DNA from: Aestuariibacter sp. GS-14
GTDB lineage: Bacteria; Pseudomonadota; Gammaproteobacteria; Enterobacterales; Alteromonadaceae
Direction: 5' to 3'
Length of the DNA stretch: 64,000 nucleotides
NCBI RefSeq assembly: GCF_006494365.1
Contig: NZ_VHIP01000001.1
Coordinates: 186,001-250,000 of the forward strand
Shown: positions 9,022-18,941 of the stretch, piece after piece
Position numbering within the stretch: the first letter of the stretch is position 1
Layout of the letters: each line of letters begins with the position of its first letter
The notes under the pieces: generated by a model
The model's database searches: none
What the model saw: the letters and a program-made list of their open reading frames with translations, nothing else
What the model was told of the DNA's origin: nothing
Program-made: the position numbers and the translations under genes

Positions 9022-10120
9022 TTAAAGACCTGATTTAAGGCTGGCTTGAATAAACTTGTCTAACCCGCCGTCGAGTACCGCTTGCGTGTTGCGAGTTTCA
9101 ACGCCGGTGCGCAAATCCTTAATACGGGAATCATCCAGTACGTAAGAGCGGATCTGGCTACCCCAGCCGATATCAGATTTATTGTCTTCCATCGCTTGTT
9201 TCTCGGCAGTTTGCTTTTGCAGCTCAAACTCATAGAGTTTGGCTTTTAATTGCTTGAATGCCTGATCTTTATTTTTATGCTGCGAACGGTCATTCTGACA
9301 TTGCACTACTATGTTGGTAGGCAAGTGTGTGATCCGTACGGCAGAGTCGGTTCGGTTTACGTGCTGACCACCTGCACCGGATGCCCGGTAGGTATCAATT
9401 CGCAAGTCCGCCGGATTAATTTCAATTTCAATGTCATCATCGATTTCAGGGTACACAAATGCTGACGAAAACGACGTATGACGACGGTTACCAGAGTCAA
9501 ACGGCGATTTGCGAACCAGGCGATGTACACCGGTTTCGGTGCGCAACCAGCCGAAAGCATACTCGCCTTCAAAGCGGATGGTGGCGCTTTTAATACCTGC
9601 CACATCACCGTCGGATACTTCAATCAGCTCAGTTTTGAAACCGTGATCTTCACCCCAGCGCAAATACATTCTTAACAACATATTTGCCCAGTCCTGGGCT
9701 TCTGTACCACCCGAACCGGCCTGAATATCCATGTAACAACTGCAACTGTCGTTCGGACCCGAAAACATGCGGCGAAACTCAAGGACTTCCAGTTGCTCAA
9801 TCAGTTCGTCAAGCTCGCTTTTTGCCTCATTGAAGGTATCTTCATCCTCGGCTTCTATTGCCAGTTCCAGTAAGCCTTCAACGTCGTCTGCGCCTTGCTC
9901 GAGTCGCAGTATGGTGTCAACCACTTGCTCCAACGCTACCTTTTCTTTGCCTAAGGCTTGCGCGCGCTCCGGATCATTCCAAACGTCCGGACTTTCCAGC
10001 TCGCGATTAACTTCTTCTAAGCGCTCCGATTTAACATCGAAGTCAAAGATACCCCCTAAGCGCTGCGCTGCGCGCCCGGATATCCCGAATCGCATTATGC
10101 ACTGGGTTAACTTCAAACAT
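9022..10120 (-). CDS. prfB: Peptide chain release factor 2, made by programmed +1 frameshift
   Basis: RF2 recognises UGA and UAA stop codons and triggers peptide release. The gene begins at ATG 10120, reads 25 codons (MFEVNPVHN...), meets an in-frame TGA at 10045-10043, and must shift +1 to continue. The shift site is AGGGGGTATCTTTGAC: an internal Shine-Dalgarno-like AGGGGG, then CTT TGA C, identical in logic to the classic RF2 site. The resulting protein is 365 residues, the usual RF2 length. It carries the SPF stop-codon-recognition tripeptide (RKSPFDSG) and the catalytic GGQ ([10 protein letters not shown]). A frame-naive annotation would start at 10116 with a wrong N-terminus. Synthesis is expected to be autoregulated by RF2 level. 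Confidence 0.95.
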
Positions 10121-10214
10121 GGGTAACCTTAATTCATTGGTGTAGATAAGACGCGCGATATTACCCAATTTAGCCTGTATTTAACAGTCGTTTGTGGGGA
10201 TCGCGCGTGCAGGA

Positions 10215-10790
10215 TTACGCGCTTTTTAGCTTAGTAGCCAGTTCGACAACCTGTTTGGCCAAACCGGCGAGTTGTTTTTTCGTTTTTTCATCGCTGATTG
10301 CACCTGACTCATCAACTTTGTCAGCCACATTACCCACCGCAACCTGCGCTGGCGCAACGATACAGCTTAAATTTTGCATTAACATACGCAGTACCACCAG
10401 CACCCGCATGCCGCCTAATGCGCCAGGTGAAGCAGCCATTAACCCAACTACTTTTTGCTTATAAGCAGCTAACACAGCTTCATCGCCCGTTTTACGCGAC
10501 GCCCAGTCAATGGCATTTTTGAGTACCGCAGGATAACTACTGTTATATTCCGGACTGGCAATCAGAATACCATCGTGGTCAATCATCAACTGCTTAAACG
10601 CTTGCGCTCGCTCTGGAATGCCAAACTCCGCCTCTTCATCTTCGTTGAAGATAGGCATGGCATAGTCTGCCAGATTGATTACGGTAACGTCAGCACCTGC
10701 GTCGCGCGCTGCTTGTGCGGCACATTCAACTACTGCCTGGTTGTATGAGTTGCGTCGTGTACTGCCTGAAAAAGCAAGGATCCTGGTCAT
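10215..10790 (-). CDS. NAD(P)H-dependent FMN reductase (flavodoxin-like)
   Basis: This 191-residue protein belongs to the FMN_red family. The N-terminal GSTRRNSYNQ (residues 9-18) is the FMN phosphate loop, and SPEYNSSYPAVLKNAIDWAS (about 80-100) is the family signature near the flavin. Relatives such as ChrR reduce quinones, chromate or azo compounds using NADPH in the cytosol. The substrate here is unknown. It lies 60 bp downstream of argS on the same strand and may share its transcript. Confidence 0.85.
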   Translation of the reverse strand: MTRILAFSGSTRRNSYNQAVVECAAQAARDAGADVTVINLADYAMPIFNEDEEAEFGIPERAQAFKQLMIDHDGILIASPEYNSSYPAVLKNAIDWASRKTGDEAVLAAYKQKVVGLMAASPGALGGMRVLVVLRMLMQNLSCIVAPAQVAVGNVADKVDESGAISDEKTKKQLAGLAKQVVELATKLKSA

Positions 10791-10850
10791 AGTAAAGCTC
10801 TGTTTAAGGTTAATACTGTCGTTATGGAGAAATGCGGCCTCTGTGGACCG

Positions 10851-12584
10851 CTACATTTTATCCAGTGTTTCAATGCCAAGCAGATCCAAACCCAGCTTAA
10901 GCTGTTTGGCTACCAGTGCACATAACGCCAAACGGCTGGCTCGCGTGCTGCTGTCGACATCATCTTTCAATATCGGACACGCCTCATAGAAACTCATGTA
11001 GTGGCTGGCCAAATCATACAAATAAGCACACAGCACATGAGGTGTTGCATCGCGGGCGACGACGGCCAGTTGCTCTTCAAACTGCAGTAATTGCACGGCT
11101 AAAGCATGCTCCTGAGGATGAGCAATACAGATTGATGGAGATAGTTGAGAGGCATCGACACCGGCGTTGCGAAACAAGCTTTGTGTGCGAGCAAAGGCAT
11201 ACTGTAAGTACGGTGCCGTGTTGCCTTCAAAGCTTAACATGGTATCCCAGTTAAACATGTAATCGGTTGTACGGTTCTTGCTCAGGTCGGCATACTTCAC
11301 CGCGCCAATACCCACTTTACGCGCAACCACGTTAAGTTCATCTGCATCAAACGCTGAACCGCGGTCCGTGAGTAGCTTTGCAGCGCGCTCTACGGCTTCA
11401 TCCAGCAGTTCCACTAATTTAACTGTTCCGCCAGAACGGGTTTTGAACGGCTTGCCGTCGCTGCCCAGCATCATGCCAAACGGACAATGCTCATAGCTTT
11501 GCTGAGGCTTCATAAAGCCTGCTTTACGGCCTACAATTTCGGTTTGCTTGAAGTGCAACGCCTGACGCGCATCGGTAAGGATAAGCGTGCGGTCTGCATT
11601 CAGCGTACCGCTGCGATAACGCATCGCGGCCAGATCCGTTGTGGCATACAAATAACCACCACCGGATTTTTGCACTATGTACACCGCCGGATTGCCTTCT
11701 TTATCAGCCAGCTCAGGAATAAACACCACCTGCGCGCCCTGATCTTCAACGGCGATACCTTTTGCCTTTAACTCTGCCACAACATTTGCCAGATCGCTGT
11801 TGTAGGCCGATTCCCCCATAATATCATTGCGTGTGAGGCTCACGTTCAGCTTGTCGTACACTTCCTCGCTATGGGAAATAGACACATCAATAAACTGTTG
11901 CCACAGTGCAAGACATTGCGCATCACCGCCTTGCAGCTTTACCACATATTCGCGTGCGCGATCGGCAAAGCCGTCTTCTTCATCAAAGCGTACTTTGGCT
12001 TCACGGTAAAAGTCTTCCAGGTCGGATAACGCCGTTTCTGCCACTTCATTGTGACTGAGCTTGTCGCTAAGGTGGGCCAACAACATACCAAACTGCGTTC
12101 CCCAGTCTCCCATGTGATTCTGACGAATCACACGATGCCCCAGAAATTCGAGCAGTTTTACTACTGCGTCACCGATGATGGTGGTACGCAGGTGTCCAAC
12201 GTGCATTTCTTTGGCGAGATTGGGTGACGAGTAGTCCACTACAACCGTTTGAGCAGATTGCGCAGGAATACCAGCCCGCTCATCGCTCAGGGCAACATTA
12301 CACTGGGCCGCTAACCAGTCATCATTCAGGTGGATATTGATAAATCCCGGTCCTGCAATTTCCAGTTTACTGGCAACATCGTCCAGTGCTACCTGCGCTA
12401 AAATTTGCTCGGCAATATCCCGGGGCTTTTGCTTGAGCGCCTTTGCCAACGCCATAGCACCGTTAAACTGATACTCACCAAATTCCGGGCGACCGCTACG
12501 TGCCACTGGTACGGGGGCATCGGAAATGCCCATTGCGGTTAATGCTTCGGAAAAACGTGATATTAGTAAAGCGTGAATATTCAT
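10851..12584 (-). CDS. argS: Arginyl-tRNA synthetase
   Basis: This class I synthetase charges tRNA-Arg. The 577-residue length equals that of the E. coli enzyme. An N-terminal additional domain (about 1-110) precedes the catalytic domain with the HIGH-type motif HVGH at residues 128-131 inside [15 protein letters not shown]. The C-terminal helical anticodon-binding domain ends with the typical LGIETLDKM. As in many ArgS enzymes there is no clear KMSKS motif. It starts 8 bp after the prfC stop and is probably translated from the same mRNA. Confidence 0.97.
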   Translation of the reverse strand: MNIHALLISRFSEALTAMGISDAPVPVARSGRPEFGEYQFNGAMALAKALKQKPRDIAEQILAQVALDDVASKLEIAGPGFINIHLNDDWLAAQCNVALSDERAGIPAQSAQTVVVDYSSPNLAKEMHVGHLRTTIIGDAVVKLLEFLGHRVIRQNHMGDWGTQFGMLLAHLSDKLSHNEVAETALSDLEDFYREAKVRFDEEDGFADRAREYVVKLQGGDAQCLALWQQFIDVSISHSEEVYDKLNVSLTRNDIMGESAYNSDLANVVAELKAKGIAVEDQGAQVVFIPELADKEGNPAVYIVQKSGGGYLYATTDLAAMRYRSGTLNADRTLILTDARQALHFKQTEIVGRKAGFMKPQQSYEHCPFGMMLGSDGKPFKTRSGGTVKLVELLDEAVERAAKLLTDRGSAFDADELNVVARKVGIGAVKYADLSKNRTTDYMFNWDTMLSFEGNTAPYLQYAFARTQSLFRNAGVDASQLSPSICIAHPQEHALAVQLLQFEEQLAVVARDATPHVLCAYLYDLASHYMSFYEACPILKDDVDSSTRASRLALCALVAKQLKLGLDLLGIETLDKM

Positions 12585-12592
12585 ATCGGTGT

Positions 12593-14176
12593 TTAGTGCT
12601 CGCGTGTTGTAGTAAATTCAATATCCGGATAACGCTCCTGCGCCAATTGCAGGTTTACCATGGTAGGTGCGATATAGGTTAAGTTATCACCGCCGTCCAG
12701 TGCCAGGTTTTGTTCGGCTTTACGTTGGAATTCGTCGAGTTTTTTAGCGTCCTTACAATACACCCAACGGGCCGTAGAAACGCTGACATGCTCGTATATC
12801 GCATCCACGTTATATTCAGATTTCAGGCGTGCCACTACCACGTCAAACTGCAGCACACCCACGGCGCCTACAATTAAATCGTTGTTAATCAGCGGTCTGA
12901 ATACCTGCACAGCACCTTCTTCAGATAACTGAATCAGTCCTTTTTGCAGTTGCTTTTGCTTTAACGGATCTTTTAAGCGGATACGTTTAAACAGTTCCGG
13001 CGCGAAGTTAGGAATTCCGGTAAAACGATAATCATCACCCGATGTAAAAGTATCGCCGATGCGGATAGACCCGTGGTTGTGTAAACCAATGATGTCGCCG
13101 GCATAGGCTTCTTCCAGCAAGGAGCGATCGCCTGCCAGGAATGTCAAGGCGTCGGAAATCCGGACGTCTTTGCCTATGCGGGTATGACGCATCTTCATGC
13201 CTTTTTCGTACTTGCCAGAAACAATTCGACAAAACGCAATGCGGTCGCGGTGTTTGGGGTCCATATTGGCCTGAATTTTAAACACAAACCCACTAAATTT
13301 ATCGTCTGATGCGTCCACTTCGCCAGCGTCTGTTTCTCGGCCCTGCGGTGCGGGTGCCCAGGCAACCAGTCCGTCCAGCATGTGATCAACACCGAAATTC
13401 CCAAGCGCGGTACCAAAGAATACCGGCGTAATCTCACCAGCCAAAAACAGTTCCAGATCGAATTCGTGAGATGCGCCCATAACTAATTCAAGTTCGTCAC
13501 GAAACTCCGTCGCCAGGCCGCTCCCTACTTCCTGATCCAGTTCAGGATTATTCAGCCCTTTGATGATCCGCACGTCCTGAATGGTATGACCCTGACCCGA
13601 TTTGTACAGAATGGTTTCGTCGCGATGCAGATGATAAACACCTTTGAACTGCTTACCACAACCTATTGGCCAGGTGATTGGCGCACAGGCTATTTTTAGC
13701 TCAGTCTCAACTTCGTCCAGCAATTCCATTGGATCGCGGATATCGCGGTCGAGCTTGTTCATAAAAGTAATAATAGGCGTATCGCGTAAACGGGTTACTT
13801 CCATGAGTTTACGGGTACGATCCTCAACGCCTTTTGCAGCATCGATTACCATCAGGCAGGAGTCTACCGCCGTTAACGTACGATAAGTATCTTCCGAAAA
13901 GTCTTCGTGTCCGGGGGTGTCGAGCAGATTTACCAGGCTGTCGGCATACGGGAACTGCATAACCGAGGTGGTTACCGAGATCCCACGCTCTTTTTCCATT
14001 TCCATCCAGTCTGACTTAGCGTGCTGACCGGATTTTTTACCTTTTACCGTGCCCGCCACCTGTAAGGCGTTTCCGTATAACAACACTTTTTCAGTGATGG
14101 TGGTTTTACCGGCATCCGGGTGCGAAATAATCGCAAACGTGCGCCGACGGTTGATTTCTTGTTGAAATGTACTCAT
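12593..14176 (-). CDS. prfC: Peptide chain release factor 3 (GTPase)
   Basis: RF3 recycles RF1 and RF2 from the ribosome using GTP. The 527 residues match the family. G1 is HPDAGKTT (19-26), G3 is DTPGH (86-90) and G4 is NKLD (140-143), followed by EF-Tu-like domain 2 and the RF3 C-terminal domain. It heads an apparent minus-strand unit prfC-argS, 8 bp apart, with the FMN reductase gene further down. With prfB nearby, two termination factors are encoded within 5 kb. Confidence 0.97.
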   Translation of the reverse strand: MSTFQQEINRRRTFAIISHPDAGKTTITEKVLLYGNALQVAGTVKGKKSGQHAKSDWMEMEKERGISVTTSVMQFPYADSLVNLLDTPGHEDFSEDTYRTLTAVDSCLMVIDAAKGVEDRTRKLMEVTRLRDTPIITFMNKLDRDIRDPMELLDEVETELKIACAPITWPIGCGKQFKGVYHLHRDETILYKSGQGHTIQDVRIIKGLNNPELDQEVGSGLATEFRDELELVMGASHEFDLELFLAGEITPVFFGTALGNFGVDHMLDGLVAWAPAPQGRETDAGEVDASDDKFSGFVFKIQANMDPKHRDRIAFCRIVSGKYEKGMKMRHTRIGKDVRISDALTFLAGDRSLLEEAYAGDIIGLHNHGSIRIGDTFTSGDDYRFTGIPNFAPELFKRIRLKDPLKQKQLQKGLIQLSEEGAVQVFRPLINNDLIVGAVGVLQFDVVVARLKSEYNVDAIYEHVSVSTARWVYCKDAKKLDEFQRKAEQNLALDGGDNLTYIAPTMVNLQLAQERYPDIEFTTTREH

Positions 14177-14489
14177 TAATCCAATGCTTTTCGGTTAAAG
14201 AACTGCGATTTGGAGCCTGGCTCCACTCATTTAATGGGCGCGATTATATAGGTATTTATGCAGGGTTGGTAGGCTGGCAAGCCTGATTCCTTGATTACGC
14301 TGTAAGTTACAAACCTGAAGGAATGTGAATTCTCTAACACCATTGTGCCTAACCCATTATTGCTAGTAAATTCATAACATTAATAAAGCACTAATCATGA
14401 ATTAAATAAATTTATTACTTTCTATGATCTCATCCTCCGGCGCAAACGTTAAAACGATGTAAAAATTGATACAGCCAATGGAGAACACC
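14177..14489. other. Intergenic region between prfC and the CHRD lipoprotein gene
   Basis: These 313 bp are AT-rich and separate divergent genes, so both promoters should lie here. I see no recognisable operator, RNA gene or repeat. The only clear element is the GGAG ribosome-binding site at 14480-14483 that fixes the downstream start. Confidence 0.4.
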
Positions 14490-16766
14490 ATGAATCTACA
14501 TAAGTTTGCTGTCATCGGTTGCGCGGCATTTTTAACCGCCTGTCTGCATGACGACGATAAAAAGGAAGAGACGGTTACGCCTGCTCCGCCTACGTTCACT
14601 GCCAGCACCACGTTTGAGGTTAATTTAACCGGTAAACAGCAGGTTCCGGCCAATATGTCTGCTCAAATGGCCACAGCAACAGTTGAACTTGACGAGAATT
14701 TGGGTCTGCTCAGAGCCACTGTTGACGTTAGCGGTGTTGAAGGCGTTCAGGCGGTTCATATTCACGATGGCGATATCGGACGTAACGGTGACGTTGCATT
14801 TGGCTTTGAAGCGGGTTCCACTGGTACCTACACGCTGGCAGAAACCAGTGTAAGCAGTGAACTCATCACCGATTTACTTGAGGGTGAATGGTACATAAAC
14901 GTACACACTGACGCCTACGGCGATGGTGAACTACGCGGTCAGATTGTGACCGATGACATGGCGGTAGTCACCTTCAGACTTGATGGTGATCAGGAAGTGC
15001 CTGCAGTATCAACGCTGGCAGACGGTTACGGGTATGCGTTGGTATCAACTGCCACGTACGATTTAGACTTAGTGATTTATACCGACGGCATTGATGATGC
15101 TACTGGCGCGCATATTCACACTGGCCGTCCAGGAAATAATGGCGATGTACTGGTAGCCCTGGAACAATCTTCCGAAGACATGACCATGTGGACGACGCCT
15201 GAAGGCACCATGATTGATGCTGATATATTTTCTGTACTGGCATCAGGCGGTCATTACGTAAACGTTCATTCACCTGCGTTTCCAAGTGGTGAGATACGCG
15301 GACAGATCCTCACCGATGACTACCACCTGGCCACCTTTGCCTTGAGCGGTGAACAGGAGGTCCCTGTGGTGGACACCGACGCCAGTGGCAGTGGTTACAT
15401 GCTGGTGAACACCTCTACTTACTCTGTAGAAATTACCGTAGTAACAGAAGGCGTTGATGATGCCACTGGTGCACACATTCACACTGGCCGGGTAGGTACC
15501 AATGGCGATGTATTAGTGTCGTTATCACAAGCGGCCGATGACATGGGTAAGTGGGTAACGCCTGAAAACCTGGCCATTGAGGCATCGATTTTTGATGTGT
15601 TGTTGTCCGGCGGTCATTACATCAATGTGCATACGCCCGCTAACGGAAGTGGTGAACTTCGCGGTCAGATTCTGACAACTGAATATGCGCTTGCCACCTT
15701 TGAGTTAAATGGCGATCAGCAGGTACCCATGGTATCAACATCAGCGTCGGGCAACGGTTACGCTGTTGTTAATACATCAACTTACGATTTGGAATTAGTG
15801 GTGCATACTACCGGCGTTGATGATGCGACAGGCGCACATATTCACACCGGTGGTATAGGAATGAATGGCGATGTTCTGGTTGCATTAGAACAATCCATGA
15901 CGGCCCCGGGCACGTGGATGACACCTGCAGACACAGCAATAAACGCAGACATTCTGGCAGTACTTGCAGCCGGCGGTCACTACGTGAACGTGCACACACC
16001 GGCTTTCCCAAGTGGTGAAATTCGCGGTCAAATCGTCACGTCTGATTATGCCATTGCCACTTTTAACTTAAGCGGTTCACAGGAAGTGCCAGCCGTATCC
16101 AGCGCTGCGTCGGGTCGCGGATATGCTCTGGTAAACACACTGAGTTACGCACTGAATCTGGTGGTTCACACAGACGGCGTTGACGATGCAACTGCCGCCC
16201 ACATCCACACCGGAAGAATTGGTACTAATGGCGATGTGCTGGCTGCGCTGGAACAATCCATGGACGATCCGGGCATGTGGATGACACCAGACAATACCGT
16301 TCTCAATGCTGACATTTTAAGTGTACTGGTTTCCGGTGGTCATTACGTAAATGTTCATACGCCAGCGAATCCGAGTGGCGAGCTACGCGGACAGATTCTC
16401 ACTGATAACTACGTACTGATTGCATTTGGCTTAAGTGGCGAACAAGAAAATCATGCGGTTACCACCTCAGCCACAGGCAGCGGTTATGCGCTGGTAAACA
16501 CCGACGACTATAGTCTGGAACTACAGGTTGTCACCTCAGGCGTAGCAGACGCTACTATGGCCCATATTCACACTGGGGCACTCGGTGTAGACGGTCCGGT
16601 ATTGCTGGCACTTGAGCAAGACAGTACGGATATGAACAGATGGATGGCACCGGACAATGCCATGCTTGATGCTGCAATATTTGCAGTACTGGCTTCAGGT
16701 GGGCACTATGTAAACGTACACACGCCAGCCTATCCGGCGGGTGAACTGCGCGGTCAAATCCAGTAG
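14490..16766 (+). CDS. Multi-CHRD-domain lipoprotein (six tandem CHRD repeats)
   Basis: The protein has a signal peptide ending in the lipobox LTAC, a short acidic linker, then six tandem CHRD domains of about 121 residues. Each repeat has the same landmarks: LSG-QEVP near its start, GAHIHTG--G-NGDVL in the middle, and HYVNVHTPA-P-GE-RGQI at its end. CHRD domains occur in chordin and in many secreted bacterial proteins; their biochemical role in bacteria is unknown. ATG 14490 is chosen because GGAG lies 6 nt upstream and it gives a proper signal peptide; an in-frame TTG at 14466 is less likely. The protein is probably exposed on the outer membrane. A terminator follows. His-rich conserved triplets could bind metal, but that is a guess. 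Confidence 0.88.
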   Translation: MNLHKFAVIGCAAFLTACLHDDDKKEETVTPAPPTFTASTTFEVNLTGKQQVPANMSAQMATATVELDENLGLLRATVDVSGVEGVQAVHIHDGDIGRNGDVAFGFEAGSTGTYTLAETSVSSELITDLLEGEWYINVHTDAYGDGELRGQIVTDDMAVVTFRLDGDQEVPAVSTLADGYGYALVSTATYDLDLVIYTDGIDDATGAHIHTGRPGNNGDVLVALEQSSEDMTMWTTPEGTMIDADIFSVLASGGHYVNVHSPAFPSGEIRGQILTDDYHLATFALSGEQEVPVVDTDASGSGYMLVNTSTYSVEITVVTEGVDDATGAHIHTGRVGTNGDVLVSLSQAADDMGKWVTPENLAIEASIFDVLLSGGHYINVHTPANGSGELRGQILTTEYALATFELNGDQQVPMVSTSASGNGYAVVNTSTYDLELVVHTTGVDDATGAHIHTGGIGMNGDVLVALEQSMTAPGTWMTPADTAINADILAVLAAGGHYVNVHTPAFPSGEIRGQIVTSDYAIATFNLSGSQEVPAVSSAASGRGYALVNTLSYALNLVVHTDGVDDATAAHIHTGRIGTNGDVLAALEQSMDDPGMWMTPDNTVLNADILSVLVSGGHYVNVHTPANPSGELRGQILTDNYVLIAFGLSGEQENHAVTTSATGSGYALVNTDDYSLELQVVTSGVADATMAHIHTGALGVDGPVLLALEQDSTDMNRWMAPDNAMLDAAIFAVLASGGHYVNVHTPAYPAGELRGQIQ
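14967..16766 (+). repeat. Exactly periodic tandem repeats within the CHRD gene, period 363 bp
   Basis: Repeat units 2 to 6 begin at 14967, 15330, 15693, 16056 and 16419, each exactly 363 bp (121 codons) apart and counted from the same landmark (VTF/ATF/IAF before the LSG-QEVP segment). Unit 1 (about 14600-14960) is more diverged. The constant spacing with diverged sequence points to old duplications kept in length by domain structure. Confidence 0.85.
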
Positions 16767-16795
16767 CTCAGGCTGAACTCGTATTAACCAACAAT

Positions 16796-16822
16796 AAAGG
16801 GGCCTTTCACAGGCCCTTTTTT
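16796..16822 (+). terminator. Rho-independent terminator after the CHRD gene
   Basis: The stem GGGCCT (16800-16805) pairs with AGGCCC (16811-16816) across a 5-nt loop and is followed by TTTTTT. It lies 30 bp after the stop codon. Confidence 0.85.
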
Positions 16823-17030
16823 ATGAATGACAAACAGCTAATTCAGTAACGGGTATAGACAAAAGCAGGATGATTAGCGTCGATTCCGCGCGAATAGTAT
16901 TATTTTTATAACTTACGTTTGCTGTGGCTTGAGATATTACCGGCCACTATTTATCATCCTGATACGACGCGTATTTACCTGCTTTACTGATAACGCGAAC
17001 AATTACAACACCAATCTAAGGGATTACCGT

Positions 17031-17762
17031 TTGTTACCTATTATTATTATAAATTTAGACGACAGCATTCAACGTTGGGAAAGCCTTAGCAAACAGGTGG
17101 CTGAATTAGGCCTTAGTTGCTCCCGATTTTCAGCTACCTTGGGCAGTGCACTCAGTGTTCAGGAAAAGCAATCATGGTATGACTCTGCAGCCAATACAAA
17201 GCGACATCATCGCAATTTAACTAATGGCGAAATTGGCTGTTATGTTAGTCACTATCGGATTTGGCAAAAAATCGTCAATGAAAACATTCCGTGCTGCATT
17301 GTGCTGGAAGATGACCTGACGATTGATAACGCCTTTCCGCAGGTCGTCGATGTAATTCAGTCGCTGGATACTAACTGGGATATGATAAAGCTGTACGACG
17401 GACGTCCAACACCGTTCTTTGAAAGCAAACAGCTGGATAATGAATTTACATTAGGAAACTACAAAGAAGTGCCTAACGGTACGCAAGGGTATGCCATTAC
17501 CCTGGAAGGTGCCCGTAAGCTACTCAAACGGAAGCCTTTCTTTCGGCCGGTTGATGTGGACATTCAATTCCATTCTGAATTGTCTCTCAACGTCCTCGGT
17601 ATCAAACCGTATAAAATCAGTGTTGATCAACGCTTCGAAAGTGACATCATTCGCATTAATAAAGGCCAGCACAACAATCACAGCTCAGCACTGCGCAATT
17701 TAAAATACCGCATCAAGATGTTTTTGGAGCGACGCAAAGTGTCAGGCAGACTGCCCGACTAA
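17031..17762 (+). CDS. Glycosyltransferase family 25 protein
   Basis: The 243-residue protein resembles the lipooligosaccharide glycosyltransferases of family 25. It has an N-terminal INLDDSIQRW, a central GEIGCYVSHYRIW, and the acidic IVLEDDLTI motif (EDD at about 93-95) expected to hold the metal and nucleotide sugar. It probably adds a sugar such as galactose to surface lipopolysaccharide on the cytosolic side of the inner membrane. TTG 17031 is chosen because AAGGGA lies 7 nt upstream and the family motif follows at once. The frame is open back to TTG 16929, but that extension looks non-family. The 3' end overlaps the convergent rimI gene by 21 bp. Confidence 0.8.
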   Translation: MLPIIIINLDDSIQRWESLSKQVAELGLSCSRFSATLGSALSVQEKQSWYDSAANTKRHHRNLTNGEIGCYVSHYRIWQKIVNENIPCCIVLEDDLTIDNAFPQVVDVIQSLDTNWDMIKLYDGRPTPFFESKQLDNEFTLGNYKEVPNGTQGYAITLEGARKLLKRKPFFRPVDVDIQFHSELSLNVLGIKPYKISVDQRFESDIIRINKGQHNNHSSALRNLKYRIKMFLERRKVSGRLPD

Positions 17763-18194
17763 CTCACACATCATTACAATGGCATCTTCACGACCCGATG
17801 CTGTCGGATAATAGCCTTTGCGGGTTTCTATTACCTGAAATCCGTGGCTGGTATATAACTGAATCGCGCGCTGATTGGATGCGCGTACTTCTAACCAACA
17901 GGTGTGCATACCCTTTGTTTTACAGTGTTCTAATGTAGCGTTTAGCATTGCCTTACCCAACCCTTGGCCTTGCGCTTCAGGTGCAACGGCAATTTCCATT
18001 AGCGTTACTTCATCCAGTACAAACAGCAAAATACAAAAGCCCAGTACCCTGCCCTCGCGCTTAATCATCCAGCCTTCATAGGGCGGCGTTAAACAGTCAT
18101 CAAAGGTACTTTGAGACCAAGCCGTATATTGAACAGCTTCATGTATAGCATGCGCCTGAACAGAGTCGGCGGTGGTTAACGGTAACAGTGTCAT
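17742..18194 (-). CDS. rimI: Ribosomal protein bS18 alanine N-acetyltransferase
   Basis: This is a GNAT enzyme that acetylates the N-terminal alanine of ribosomal protein S18. Motif A is VAPEAQGQGLGKAML, and the family-specific WLEVRASNQRAIQLYTSHGF and YYPTASGREDAIVM follow. ATG 18194 gives 150 residues and aligns with the E. coli N-terminus. The frame also reaches TTG 18221, which would overlap holD by 14 bp. The holD-rimI order is the same as in enterobacteria. Confidence 0.9.
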   Translation of the reverse strand: MTLLPLTTADSVQAHAIHEAVQYTAWSQSTFDDCLTPPYEGWMIKREGRVLGFCILLFVLDEVTLMEIAVAPEAQGQGLGKAMLNATLEHCKTKGMHTCWLEVRASNQRAIQLYTSHGFQVIETRKGYYPTASGREDAIVMMCELVGQSA

Positions 18195-18207
18195 CGCATC
18201 GTTAACA

Positions 18208-18702
18208 TCAGGCAAGGGCAATTATCGCCTGCCAGAGCTGGCGTTTTTGCTTGGGTGATAAGGTATCAGGTTGTGCGTTAAACACGATTTCGTCTTTGCC
18301 CACGTGTAGCTGCTCACCCACAAATAGCAACGGCGATGCTTTCACGTTTATCAGCTCGAATGCCACGGCGATATCCTGCTTAAATGCAGAAAGTGACTCA
18401 CCAACAGGCTGCTTGTTGGGTTTATTGATTTCAGCCATTGGCTTTGATTCAGAGGCGTCATTTACCGGGGCTGTGGTTGCAGAATTGCTTTTTGCTGCCG
18501 GTGACATGGACGCTTTTAAACTTGCCAGACGCGACTGTGCATCCGCTTTTGAGACAGTTTTAGGCTTGATGCTCGATGTGATTGCAGGTTGTGTAACCTG
18601 AGACTGCGGAGATGTTGGCTTATGTACTTCCTGTTTTTGCAATACCTGAATATTCATGGCTTGCAATACAGCGATTTGATAATCAGACAATCCCGTTGTC
18701 AT
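18208..18702 (-). CDS. holD: DNA polymerase III psi subunit-like protein
   Basis: A 164-residue protein immediately upstream of rimI. The N-terminal LSDYQIAVLQAMNIQVLQ resembles the start of HolD (Tyr-Gln, Leu, Met-x-Ile), and the C-terminal about 60 residues (SPLLFVGEQLHVG...LWQAIIAL) resemble the chi-binding and core region. Between them lies an Ala/Ser/Lys-rich linker of about 90 residues, not found in the E. coli protein. The identification rests largely on synteny with rimI and on these short matches. ATG 18702 is preferred over the GTG at 18711. Confidence 0.65.
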   Translation of the reverse strand: MTTGLSDYQIAVLQAMNIQVLQKQEVHKPTSPQSQVTQPAITSSIKPKTVSKADAQSRLASLKASMSPAAKSNSATTAPVNDASESKPMAEINKPNKQPVGESLSAFKQDIAVAFELINVKASPLLFVGEQLHVGKDEIVFNAQPDTLSPKQKRQLWQAIIALA

Positions 18703-18759
18703 GCACGACACCTGACTGCTATTTAAGATGAAATGAGTGTATCAGCTTAGAGAGAAAAG

Positions 18760-18836
18760 TGGCAGGGGTGGAGGGACTCGAACCCCCAACCATCGGTTTT
18801 GGAGACCGCTGTTCTACCAATTCGAACTACACCCCT
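18760..18836 (-). tRNA. tRNA-Trp (anticodon CCA)
   Basis: The minus strand reads a complete cloverleaf: acceptor AGGGGTG with CACCCCT, D arm, anticodon loop CTCCAAA with CCA at positions 34-36, T loop TTCGAGT, and an encoded 3' GCCA. The first anticodon-stem pair (27-43) is G-A as I align it; the other four pairs are good. No other tRNA is adjacent. Confidence 0.96.
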
Positions 18837-18941
18837 AGCGCGCTGTGAATTATACGTATGCCCGATCAAAGGTAAAGTAATTTTATCCGAATTTCACCAA
18901 ATTTGATTTAAGCGGGCAATTAATAACCACATCCGGCGAAT

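Noticed and set aside
10043-10048. In-frame TGA in prfB as a sequencing error or pseudogene
   Set aside because: The surrounding AGGGGG and CTT TGA C form the known RF2 programmed frameshift site, and the joined protein has the standard 365 residues.
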